64,000 bases of DNA. Origin: DATAXI01 sp963756185. Its GTDB lineage: Bacteria; Verrucomicrobiota; Verrucomicrobiia; Chthoniobacterales; Chthoniobacteraceae. The position numbers were made by a program, and so were the translations under genes. The notes under the pieces are model-generated. The model made no database searches. It was not told where the DNA came from and saw nothing but the letters and a program-made list of their open reading frames with translations. Below are positions 28,380 through 36,014 of the stretch, piece after piece. Numbering within the stretch: the first letter of the stretch is position 1; the number at the start of each line of letters is the position of its first letter. The stretch is from contig CAVWMS010000011.1 in assembly GCA_963756185.1 (NCBI GenBank), positions 1-64,000 on the forward strand, given 5' to 3'.

Positions 28380-28431
28380 GGTGGCCCTCTTGACTAGTTA
28401 CAGCCGTGTAACTAAAGGAGGGCCACTTGCC
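28380..28431. repeat. Long imperfect palindrome upstream of istA
   Basis: GTGGCCCTC at about 28,381 pairs with GAGGGCCAC at about 28,421, and the inner AGTTAC pairs with GTAACT. This 50-base hairpin ends at the istA start region and may be a terminal or regulatory structure of the IS. Confidence 0.5.
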
Positions 28432-30005
28432 CAGAAAGAGGCTAACCATGAGGAAGATCCGCGAGGTCCTGCGGCTGAAGGCCGCCGGGCTAAATATCAG
28501 GGAGGTCGCCGAGGGCACCGGGTCGGCGCGCACCACCGTGTACGAGTACCTGGTGCGGGCCGAGGGCGCCGGGCTGTCGTGGCCGTTGCCTGAGGACCTA
28601 GACGACGAGGCCCTAGAGGCCCGCCTGTTCCCACCGGCCACCGCCGAGCTGGCCCGGCGCCGGCCCGTGCCCGACTGGCGGGAGGTGCACCGCGAGCTGC
28701 GGGCCACCAAGCACGTGACGCTGCGGTTGTTGTGGCTGGAGTGGAAAGAAGCCCACCCAGACGGCTGGGGTTACAGCCAGTTCTGCGCCTACTACGAGCG
28801 CTGGCTCGGTGGTCAGGACGTCGTCATGCGGCTCAGTTACCCGGCCGGGGAAAGGATGTTCGTCGACTTCAGTGGCGACAAAGTAGCGCTCACCGACCCC
28901 CAGACGGGGGAGGTCGCCCAGGCCGAGGTCTTCGTAGCCGTGCTCGGCTGCTCGGGGCTGCTCTACGTCGAGGCCACGGCGGACCAGGGGCTACAGAGCT
29001 GGCTCATGGCCCACGTGCACGCCTTTGAGGCCTATGGCGGCGCCCCGGTGGCGACCACCCCCGATAATTTGAAGTCGGGCGTAACCAAGGCCTGTTATTA
29101 CGACCCGGAAATAAATGCCAGTTATGCCGACCTGGCCCGTCATTACAGCACGGTCATATTGCCCACGAGGACCTACCGGCCCCGGGACAAAGCTGCCGTC
29201 GAGGCCGGTGTCTTGGTCGTCGAGCGCTGGGTGCTGGCCCCGCTGCGCAAGTGGCAGTTCTTCAGCTTGGCCGAAGCTTAACAAAGCCATTAGGCAGAAA
29301 GTGGCCGAGCTCAACGAGCGGGCCTTCCGAGGCGAGCCGGCTTCGCGCCGGGAGCTGTTCGAGGAACTGGAACGCCCGGCGCTAAAGCCGTTGCCGGCCC
29401 AGCGTTACGAGCTGGCCGAGTGGAAAAAAGTTACGGTCAATATCGATTACCACGTTGATTACCACGACAGTTACGGCCGTCATTATTACTCGGTCCCCTA
29501 TACGCTCGTGCACCAAAAGCTTGAGCTACGGGCCACCCAAGCCACGGTCGAGGTCTATAAGGGTGGCCGCCGGGTGGCGAGCCACGCCCGCGAGCACGGC
29601 CGGCGACGTTACATAACCGACCCGGCCCACATGCCGCCCAGCCACCGCGCCCACCTGGAGTGGACGCCCTCACGGCTGGTCGACTGGGCCCGGTCGGTGA
29701 GCCCACACGCCGCTGCCCTGGCCGAGAAGATGCTCGCCTCCCGGCCTCACCCCGAGCACTCCTACCGGGCTTGCCTCGGGCTCATGGCCTTAGCCAAGCG
29801 TTACGGCAACGAACGTCTCGGGGCGGCGTGCCAGCGGGCACTGGCCTCGGGGGCTATTTCCTACACCTCGGTCAAGTCCATCCTGGCCCAGAACCTCGAC
29901 CGGGCCCCGCTGCCGGTGGCGTCGGCGGCCCCGGCGCCGGCCGAGCACGAGAACCTGCGCGGGGCGGGTTACTACGCCGACGCCGACACCGAAAAGGAGG
30001 CGTAA
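28427..30005 (+). CDS. istA: IS21-family transposase IstA, one frameshift
   Basis: About 525 residues. An N-terminal helix-turn-helix (TMRKIREVLRLKAAGLNIRE, TGSARTTVYEYL) is followed by the DDE integrase core: GERMFVDFSGDKV (first Asp), VATTPDNLKSGV (second Asp) and DKAAVEAGVLVVERW (Glu). The C-terminal DNA-binding part includes VTVNIDYHVDYHDSYGRHYY and VPYTLVHQKLELR. The frame slips near 29,275 (SLAEA to LNKAIRQKVAELNERAF). The gene ends six bases before istB, the usual IS21 order. Confidence 0.88.
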
Positions 30006-30010
30006 AAGCC

Positions 30011-30687
30011 ATGTTCGCCAACCAGACCATCGAGAAACTAGAGGCCCTCGGGCTGCATGCCATGGCCGCCGGCCTGTCCGAGCAATTGTCGGCAGCGGGC
30101 ACCTACGACGAAGCTGCCCTTCGCCGACCGGTTAGGCCTGCTGGTCGACAAAGAGGCCGACGCCCGCGACAGCCGGCGCCTCGCCGCCCGGTTGAAAGCA
30201 GCCAAATTGCGTTACCCGGCGGCCGTCGAGGACATCGACTTCCGCTCGCCCCGGGGCCTCGACCGCTCGGTGATATTGGCGTTGGCCCAGGGGGCATGGG
30301 TGAGAGAGCACCACAACGTGCTCGTCACCGGCCCGACCGGCTGCGGCAAGAGCTTCCTCGCCTGCGCGCTGGCTAATTCCGCAATTCGCCAGGGCCATAC
30401 CGCGCTTTACCTGCGCACGCCGAGGTTATTGGACGACCTGGCCCTCGGGCGGGCCGACGGCCGCTACGCCCGCACCCTGTCCCAGACGGCGCGCGTCGGC
30501 GTCCTCGTGCTCGACGACTTCTTGTTGAGCCCCGGCCCCGGTCGAGGCCTGCCGAGACCTGTTGGAGGTGGTGGAGGACCGCTCCGGGCTGCGCTCGACC
30601 GTCGTGGCCAGCCAGCTGCCGGTCGACAAGTGGCACCCTTCGATGGCCGACCCTACGTTGGCCGACGTTCTCTTGTACTCGTAAGGA
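30011..30687 (+). CDS. istB: IS21-family helper ATPase IstB, two frameshifts, altered C-terminus
   Basis: AAA+ ATPase that assists IstA. MFANQTIEKLEALGLHAMAA is a typical start; Walker A is VLVTGPTGCGKSFLACAL and Walker B VGVLVLDDFLLSP. Slips near 30,113 and 30,535 separate these blocks. After RSTVVASQLPVDKWH and MADPTLADVLLYS the expected ILDRLVHNAHRI-type ending is absent and a stop follows, so the last 20-30 residues are missing or scrambled. GGCGTAAAAGCC precedes the ATG. Confidence 0.82.
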
Positions 30688-30774
30688 GATCTCCAGCACA
30701 TCCATAAGGGGGGGTCTAGCTGTGTGGCGGAAAGCATCTCTTGAAGTAGCGGTCACACTCAGCACGTATGTTCG

Positions 30775-31795
30775 GTGGGCGTGGAGTTCTGGGCTGAGCG
30801 GACCGTCTCACCTGTTGACGGTCGGGTCGGATGGACTGTCGTCGACGACACCTATGTCGAGCATGAGCGAGCGGCCGCCTGGCTGCGGGTGCTGCTCGAC
30901 GCGCAAGGACGCTCGGTGGGGACGGCCCGTGCTTATGCAGGCCGACTGGCGCTCTACCTGACTTGGGCCAGCGCCACCGGCACCGACCCGGTGGCGCCGA
31001 GCGTCGAGCAGCTTGCCTCTTTCGCCCGGTGGCTGGAGCGCACCCCTTCGCGCAAGCACCGCCGCGGCCGCGAACGCCGACGCTCGCCGGGCCAAAAGAC
31101 CGTGCTGCTCAGCTCGGAACGTTCCCCGGCCACGGTCGAGGGCATTTTGACGGCTGTTGTCGAGTTCGTGCGCTTCGCAGCCTTCAGAGGCTGGTGCGGC
31201 CCGGACGTGGCTTCCCGGTTGAGCGTGCGGACAGACCTCGCCTTCAGCCCACCGGGCTGGGACCGGGGCGAGCGCGCCGACCGCCCGGTTGTCGAGCGAC
31301 GATTGGTCCGTCGGCGCCGGGCCGAGCGGCCCCCGGAGACCCTGAGCGCCGGGCAAGTCAGCGTTTTGGCCGACGAATGCTCGAACATTCGGGACCTCTT
31401 TATCGTGGAAGCCCTTTACGCCACTGGCCTCCGGGTGGCTGAACTGTGCGGGCTGCACCTCGCTGACTTGCACTTCCTGCCCTCTGCCGCCCACCTCGGC
31501 TGCCAGGTGGCCGGTGCCCACCTGCACGTAGTACGCCGACCGGACAACGATAACGGGGCACTGGCCAAGTCAGCTTGGCCCCGGGTGGTGCCGGTGACCA
31601 GGTCGCTGGTGGCCTGCCATGATGCTTATCGCTTCGAGCGCGACGCCGTCGCCGAGGCGGCCCAAAGCGACTACCTGCTCGTCAACTTGTGGCGGGAGCC
31701 AGGGGCCGCGCTCTTTCGCTGGACGTGTTGAGCGCCTCTTCGTCCGCCTCTCGGCCAAGGTGGGGTTCAGCCCGCGGCCCCACATGCTGCGCCAC
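30775..31795 (+). pseudogene. Tyrosine recombinase/integrase, truncated before the catalytic Tyr
   Basis: The N-terminal SAM-like core-binding domain (TARAYAGRLALYLTWASATG, VEQLASFARWLERTP) is followed by the catalytic domain with ALYATGLRVAELCGLHLADL (box I Arg). After a slip near 31,715 it continues as FVRLSAKVGFSPRPHMLRH (box II H-x-x-R-H). Directly after this His, at 31,795, the sequence becomes the reverse complement of trpE, so the LGH and Tyr motifs are missing. The long form and start (VEFWAERTVSPVDGRVGWTV) resemble transposon-type recombinases of actinobacteria. Confidence 0.8.
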
Positions 31796-33085
31796 AATGC
31801 CCCGTTTGCTTTTCTCGAGCTGATTGATGATCTGCATGGCGCGGACCTTGGGCGAGCCGCTGACCGTTCCCGCGGGAAAGGTGGCGCGCATCACGTCGTA
31901 GGCGTTTTTCTCCGGATGCAACTGGCCGATGACGTTCGAGACGATGTGCATGACGTGGCTGTAGCGCTCGATGGTCATGAAATCGGTCACGCTGACGCTG
32001 CCGAAATTCGCGATGCGCCCGACGTCGTTGCGCGCGAGGTCCACCAGCATGAGATGCTCGGCGCGCTCCTTCGGGTCGGCGAGCAAATCTTTCGCGTTTG
32101 CGTCGTCCTGCTCGGGTGAGTTTCCGCGGCGGCGCGTGCCGGCGATTGGCCGAATCTCGACCTTCCCGTTCATGGCGCGCACGTGCACCTCGGGAGACGA
32201 GCCGACGAGTGCGAATTCGCCGCCGAATTTCAGGCAAAAGAGATAGGGCGACGGGTTCACAAACCGCAGGCAGCGGTAGAGCGTAAGCGGGTCGCCCGTG
32301 TAATCGGTCTCGAAGCGCTGGGACAGCACCACCTGGAAAATATCGCCCGCGTGGATGAACTCGTGCGCCTGCCCGACCATGCGGCGGAATTCCGCCTCGG
32401 TCGTGTTCGACGCGGGACAGACCTGCGGCGGCTGGCCGTGAACGTTGAGCAGCGGAAGGCGCGCCGGCTTGTCCAGTTGCGCCAGCACGCAGTGGATGCG
32501 CCGCACGGCGGCGTCGTATGCGGCGTCGGCGTCGCCATTTTCCACCAGGGCATTGGCCAGCACGCGCAGCCGGCGCATCTGGTGATCGAAAATGAGGAGC
32601 GTCTCGGCGATCATGAAGAGCGATTCCGGCAGGTGCAGGTCGTCCTCAGGCGGCTCGCCGGCGGTCGGCTCGAAGAAGCGCACCATGTCATAGCCCAGAT
32701 AACCGACGGCGCCGCCGGAGAAGCGCGGCAGGTTCGCCAGCGGCACCGGGATGTAACAGGCCATCAGCTTTTGCAATTCCGCGAGCGGATCGCCGGCGGT
32801 CTCGAATTCGCGCTCGATGCCCTGCTCGATGATCGTCACGCGGCGCCCGCGGCTCTTGAAGATGACGCGGGGATTGCTGCCGAGGAATGAGTAGCGCCCG
32901 CCATGGTCGATATGTTCCGCGCTCTCGAGCAGGAACGAGCAGCCGCCGTCGTCGATCTTTGAAAATGCCGAGACCGGCGTCTCCGCGTCGGCCACCAGCT
33001 CGATGGATACGGGAATCAGGTTCCCGTATTTCGCCATCTTGCGAAATTCATCCCGCGTGGGCTTAAATTCCGTGGTCGTTGTCAT
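31796..33085 (-). pseudogene. trpE: Anthranilate synthase component I, cut off at its C-terminus
   Basis: Chorismate to anthranilate, first step of tryptophan synthesis. MTTTTEFKPTRDEFRKMAKY to the core YLFCLKFGGEFALVGSSPE, IRPIAGTRRRGNSPEQDD, ERAEHLMLVDLARNDVGRI and ATFPAGTVSGSPKVRAMQII are all TrpE. The N-terminal feedback region contains LLESAEHIDHGGRYSFLGSNP. The sequence leaves TrpE after EKSKRGI at 31,796, where KRGIYAGAVGY would be expected; about 60-70 residues are missing. It directly follows hisI (stop of hisI and start of trpE adjoin), an uncommon his-trp pairing. Confidence 0.9.
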
Positions 33086-33466
33086 TCAGTTATTGTAAGT
33101 CGTTGCCGGATCGAAAACTTTTTGCTCCTCGATTTGGCCGGGCGATCCGTCCCGGTTGAGAGGCTGGAAAAAACAACTGTGGTAACCGGTGTGGCACGCG
33201 CCGCCGGTCTGCTCGACCTCGAAGAGGAGCGTGTCCCGGTCGCAATCGGCGTACCATCGCACCACCCGCTGCGTGTGCCCGCTGGTCTCGCCCTTGAGCC
33301 ACGATTTCTGCCGGGAGCGGCTCCAGTAATTCATGAGCCCGGTCTCGAGCGTCTTCTCGATGGCGGCACGATTCATCCAGGCCATCATCAGCACGCGGTG
33401 CGTCCCTCTCTCCTGGACGATTGCCGGGATGAGGCCGTCCGCGTTGTATTTGAAGTCGAGATTCAT
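33086..33466 (-). CDS. hisI: Phosphoribosyl-AMP cyclohydrolase
   Basis: Third step of histidine synthesis. 126 residues, the normal length of the single-domain enzyme. VLMMAWMNRAAIEKTLETG, YWSRSRQKSWLKGETSGHTQ, the zinc and magnesium site YADCDRDTLLFEVEQ and GGACHTGYHSCFF with its paired cysteines are diagnostic. It is cotranscribed with trpE, with no gap between them. A terminator-bearing leader lies upstream. Confidence 0.93.
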   Translation of the reverse strand: MNLDFKYNADGLIPAIVQERGTHRVLMMAWMNRAAIEKTLETGLMNYWSRSRQKSWLKGETSGHTQRVVRWYADCDRDTLLFEVEQTGGACHTGYHSCFFQPLNRDGSPGQIEEQKVFDPATTYNN

Positions 33467-33536
33467 GGGTTATAAGATTCGGGGGATATTGGGGTTTTTG
33501 GCAGGTTTTACGTCGGGATTGGGTTAAAAACAAAAA

Positions 33537-33568
33537 CCCGATGATTCGCGAGAGCGGATATCATCGGG
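33537..33568 (-). terminator. Rho-independent terminator/attenuator upstream of hisI
   Basis: On the minus strand CCCGATGAT and ATCATCGGG form a 9-bp stem followed by a U-rich run (TTTTTGTTTTT, complement of 33,526-33,536). It sits about 70 bases before the hisI start, so it either ends a separate small RNA or attenuates the hisI-trpE operon. Confidence 0.75.
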
Positions 33569-33650
33569 CTGTAAATCGGACGCAATGGTGCGACGACCGC
33601 TCCGGTTGCCCGGAGCGAGCCCGTCTAGCGCCACCAATGCGGGGTAATCA
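33569..33650 (-). ncRNA. Structured leader or small RNA before hisI-trpE
   Basis: Between a possible promoter (TTGCCA at 33,682-33,687 and TAACGT at 33,658-33,663, 18 bases apart on the minus strand) and the terminator lies a long stem. GCTCCGG pairs with CCGGAGC around TTG(C) at 33,599-33,616, extended by GACG/CGTC and GGTG/CCACC out to 33,587-33,635. It is not a tRNA and matches no RNA family I know. Confidence 0.5.
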
Positions 33651-33811
33651 CGGGTTGACGTTAGCATTGGGATGGGCCGGTTGGCAAGTGGATTTGAGGC
33701 GGCCAGTCGCGGCGTAGGGTCGGGGTTTTGCCATTTGCGGGAACGAATTGCCGAGATTCGCCGGCAAATTTTGGTTTGGCTGCGCTGGAAGCTGTCATAG
33801 CCTCTTCGTCG

Positions 33812-34234
33812 ATGACGCGCGCCGTGCTTGATACCAGCGTGATCGTCGCCGCACTCCTCTCAAGGCGCGGCGCCGCGTTCGAGCTTCTCCAGCGGCTGCG
33901 GCGGGGCGAATGGCGCCTTGTCCTTGGCAATCACCTGCTGCTCGAATACGAGGAGGTCCTGAAGCGGAACGCCACCGCTCTCGGGCTCACCCTCGAAGAA
34001 GCGGATCGGTTTCTCGACGCGATCTGCCAGGGTGCCGATCTGGTCGAGCTTCCCGCACCTCAACCGCCGCGGCTGCCAGACCCGGATGACGAGCCCCTCG
34101 TGCGGCTCGCCGAGGCCTCCGGGGCGCGCCTTATCTGTACGAACAACCTCCGCCATCTCGCGCCGGCGAGGGCGCACGGGATCGCCGTGTTGCCACCGGG
34201 CGAGTTTTTGCACATATTGTCCGCACAAACATGA
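33812..34234 (+). CDS. PIN-domain toxin (COG1569 type)
   Basis: 140 residues. RAVLDTSVIVAALLSRRGAA carries the first catalytic Asp, LLLEYEEVLKR the Glu, and DPDDEPLVRLAEASGARLIC the later Asp cluster of PIN nucleases; NNLRHLAPARAHGIAVLPP ends the fold. Members cut RNA and act as toxins. ATG 33,812 is chosen because the fold starts there; upstream in-frame codons look non-coding. The next gene overlaps its stop (ATGA), so this is a toxin-first pair. Confidence 0.82.
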   Translation: MTRAVLDTSVIVAALLSRRGAAFELLQRLRRGEWRLVLGNHLLLEYEEVLKRNATALGLTLEEADRFLDAICQGADLVELPAPQPPRLPDPDDEPLVRLAEASGARLICTNNLRHLAPARAHGIAVLPPGEFLHILSAQT

Positions 34235-34467
34235 CAACGCTCAAAGCGGCAATCCCCGACGACGTGCACGAGGCGGTGGTCGCGCAGGCAGCGCGCGAGC
34301 ATATCAGTGTGGATGCGCTCATTTTGCGCGCCCTGCGCGCCGCAGTGGCGCTTCCGCTGCTCGGCTTGAGCGTGCAAGAACGGGCCGCACGGGGCAACTG
34401 GGAAGATTTCGATCGTATCATGGCTCGCGTCCCGGATGCTCCGCCCGTGGCCGGAGATGAGCGCTAA
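34231..34467 (+). CDS. Probable ribbon-helix-helix/antitoxin partner
   Basis: 78 residues starting MTTLKAAIPDDVHEAVVAQA, a beta strand then helices as in RHH or Arc-like DNA-binding domains, with a C-terminal tail rich in acidic and aromatic residues (QERAARGNWEDFDRIMARVP) that would bind the toxin. It overlaps the PIN gene by four bases. Confidence 0.7.
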   Translation: MTTLKAAIPDDVHEAVVAQAAREHISVDALILRALRAAVALPLLGLSVQERAARGNWEDFDRIMARVPDAPPVAGDER

Positions 34468-34585
34468 AGGCGCCGGGCTGTCACTCGATCTTGTCCTCCT
34501 CTCCACGGGTGCTTTCGCGCTTCCTGGCAGCCTTCGGGATTTCTAAGCGCTTGCTCCGGCGTTCCCGGTCTGCACAATTCCCGGC

Positions 34586-35938
34586 ATGGGCTGGAAGAAG
34601 AGAAAAAACCTGCATGTCGTCACGGCGCTCAAGGAGCACTTTGGCGAAGAGCCGCTGCATACGCTGGTGACCGCCTCGCGGGAGTTCCCGGCCACGGCCC
34701 GGCTGGATGTGCAAACGGGGGTCGAGGGACTTTTGAAGGGACCGCTGGAACCGCGCAGGATTCTGGGTGTGCATGCGGTTTTTTCCCATCAAACCCCGAC
34801 TTTCGCGGACCTCATCGTGGAGGGTCCCAACGCCTTTCTCATTGCGCCGCTTCAATATGATGAAATCGACACCGGCGAAGCAATGCCGGTCCGGTGCCTG
34901 CGGACGGCGCTCTGGCTCTGCGGCGGCGATGGCGATTTGCCCGTCGCCTTGTTCATCAGCCGAGTGCAGAATTACGGCAGGGTGGCCGGCCTCCATATCG
35001 AAATAGCCGTTCCGCCGGGAGAGGCGGGCCTCAAGCTCAGCCAGCAGCTCTTCCTGGATCTCGAACGCAAAGTCACGGAAGCCGGTTCCTATCGCGGCAA
35101 GGTTCTCTCGCTCGAGATGTCCGACAATTACCGCGGCGGCATCTCCGGCGTGAAGGTTCACCGGCTGAAGATGGTCGAGCGCGACCAGGTGATTCTTTCG
35201 GAGAAAACCCTGGCGCTCCTCGACCGCAACGTCATCGCCTTTGCCAGCCAACGGCAACGGCTGCGGGAGATGCGCATGGGCGTCAAGAAAGGCCTCCTCT
35301 TTTACGGGCCGCCGGGCACGGGAAAAACCCATACGATTCATTACCTCGCCAACTCCCTGAAGGATCACACGACCCTGCTCATCACCGCGGAGCAGGTCGG
35401 GGCGTTGGATCAATACATGCAGCTCGCCCGCTTCCTCCAGCCGTCCATCGTGGTGATCGAGGATGTGGATTTGATCGCGCGCGCGCGCACCGACATGCGC
35501 AGCCCGTGCGAGGAGAGCCTCCTGAACAAGCTGCTGAATGAAATGGACGGACTGCGCGAGGACGCGATGATCCTTTTCATCCTGACCACCAACCACCCCG
35601 AGCACCTGGAGGCGGCGCTGACCTCGCGTCCGGGCAGGGTCGACCAGGCGATCGAATTCAGTCTTCCCGACGATGATGGCCGGCGAAAGCTGCTGCGGCT
35701 CTACAGCCGCGACATGGAGGTCAGCGACGACCTGATGGGCCATCTGGTGGGAAAGACGGCCGGCGGCAGCGGAGCATTCATCAAGGAATTGATGCGGCGC
35801 TCGGCGCAATACCTCCTGGAATCCGGCGGCCAAACGTTGGAGGTCCGGCATGTGGACGATGCGCTGGGCGAAATGCTCTTCATGGGCGGAAGCCTGAACG
35901 CGAAGATACTGGGCTTTGCGAACGGGGAGAAGAGTTAG
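34586..35938 (+). CDS. AAA+ ATPase with uncharacterised N-terminal domain
   Basis: 450 residues. The first 220 (KKRKNLHVVTALKEHFGEEP, FADLIVEGPNAFLIAPLQYD, EIAVPPGEAGLKLSQQLF) form a domain I do not recognise. Then comes the ATPase core: Walker A LLFYGPPGTGKTHTIHYLAN, Walker B SIVVIEDVDLIARAR, sensor 1 MILFILTTNHPEHL and the Arg finger region ALTSRPGRVDQAIEF. The core is of the FtsH/Cdc48/BCS1 class, without protease or membrane segments. The frame is intact. Its partner is unknown. Confidence 0.8.
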   Translation: MGWKKRKNLHVVTALKEHFGEEPLHTLVTASREFPATARLDVQTGVEGLLKGPLEPRRILGVHAVFSHQTPTFADLIVEGPNAFLIAPLQYDEIDTGEAMPVRCLRTALWLCGGDGDLPVALFISRVQNYGRVAGLHIEIAVPPGEAGLKLSQQLFLDLERKVTEAGSYRGKVLSLEMSDNYRGGISGVKVHRLKMVERDQVILSEKTLALLDRNVIAFASQRQRLREMRMGVKKGLLFYGPPGTGKTHTIHYLANSLKDHTTLLITAEQVGALDQYMQLARFLQPSIVVIEDVDLIARARTDMRSPCEESLLNKLLNEMDGLREDAMILFILTTNHPEHLEAALTSRPGRVDQAIEFSLPDDDGRRKLLRLYSRDMEVSDDLMGHLVGKTAGGSGAFIKELMRRSAQYLLESGGQTLEVRHVDDALGEMLFMGGSLNAKILGFANGEKS

Positions 35939-35941
35939 AGG

Positions 35942-36011
35942 CTGGGCGTAATCGAACGCACTTTCAATGCCCCGGCGGAATTGGTCTGGAAGGCCATCAC
36001 CGAAAAAGAGC
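35942..36011 (+). pseudogene. AHSA1/SRPBCC-domain fragment
   Basis: The bases after the ATPase stop read GVIERTFNAPAELVWKAITE, the first strand and helix of an AHSA1-like (START fold) protein. At about 36,011 similarity ends and the antisense 3' end of the giant gene begins. Only about 20 codons remain. Confidence 0.5.
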
Positions 36012-36014
36012 CAG

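Noticed and set aside
23600..31900. Natural horizontal transfer joining mycobacterial and verrucomicrobial DNA
   Set aside because: Both joins cut essential genes within conserved codons and one cuts two genes at the same base; a chimeric assembly explains this better.
33540..33660. tRNA gene upstream of hisI
   Set aside because: No T-loop (GTTCGA-like) or anticodon arm fits; the stems form one long hairpin and a terminator instead.
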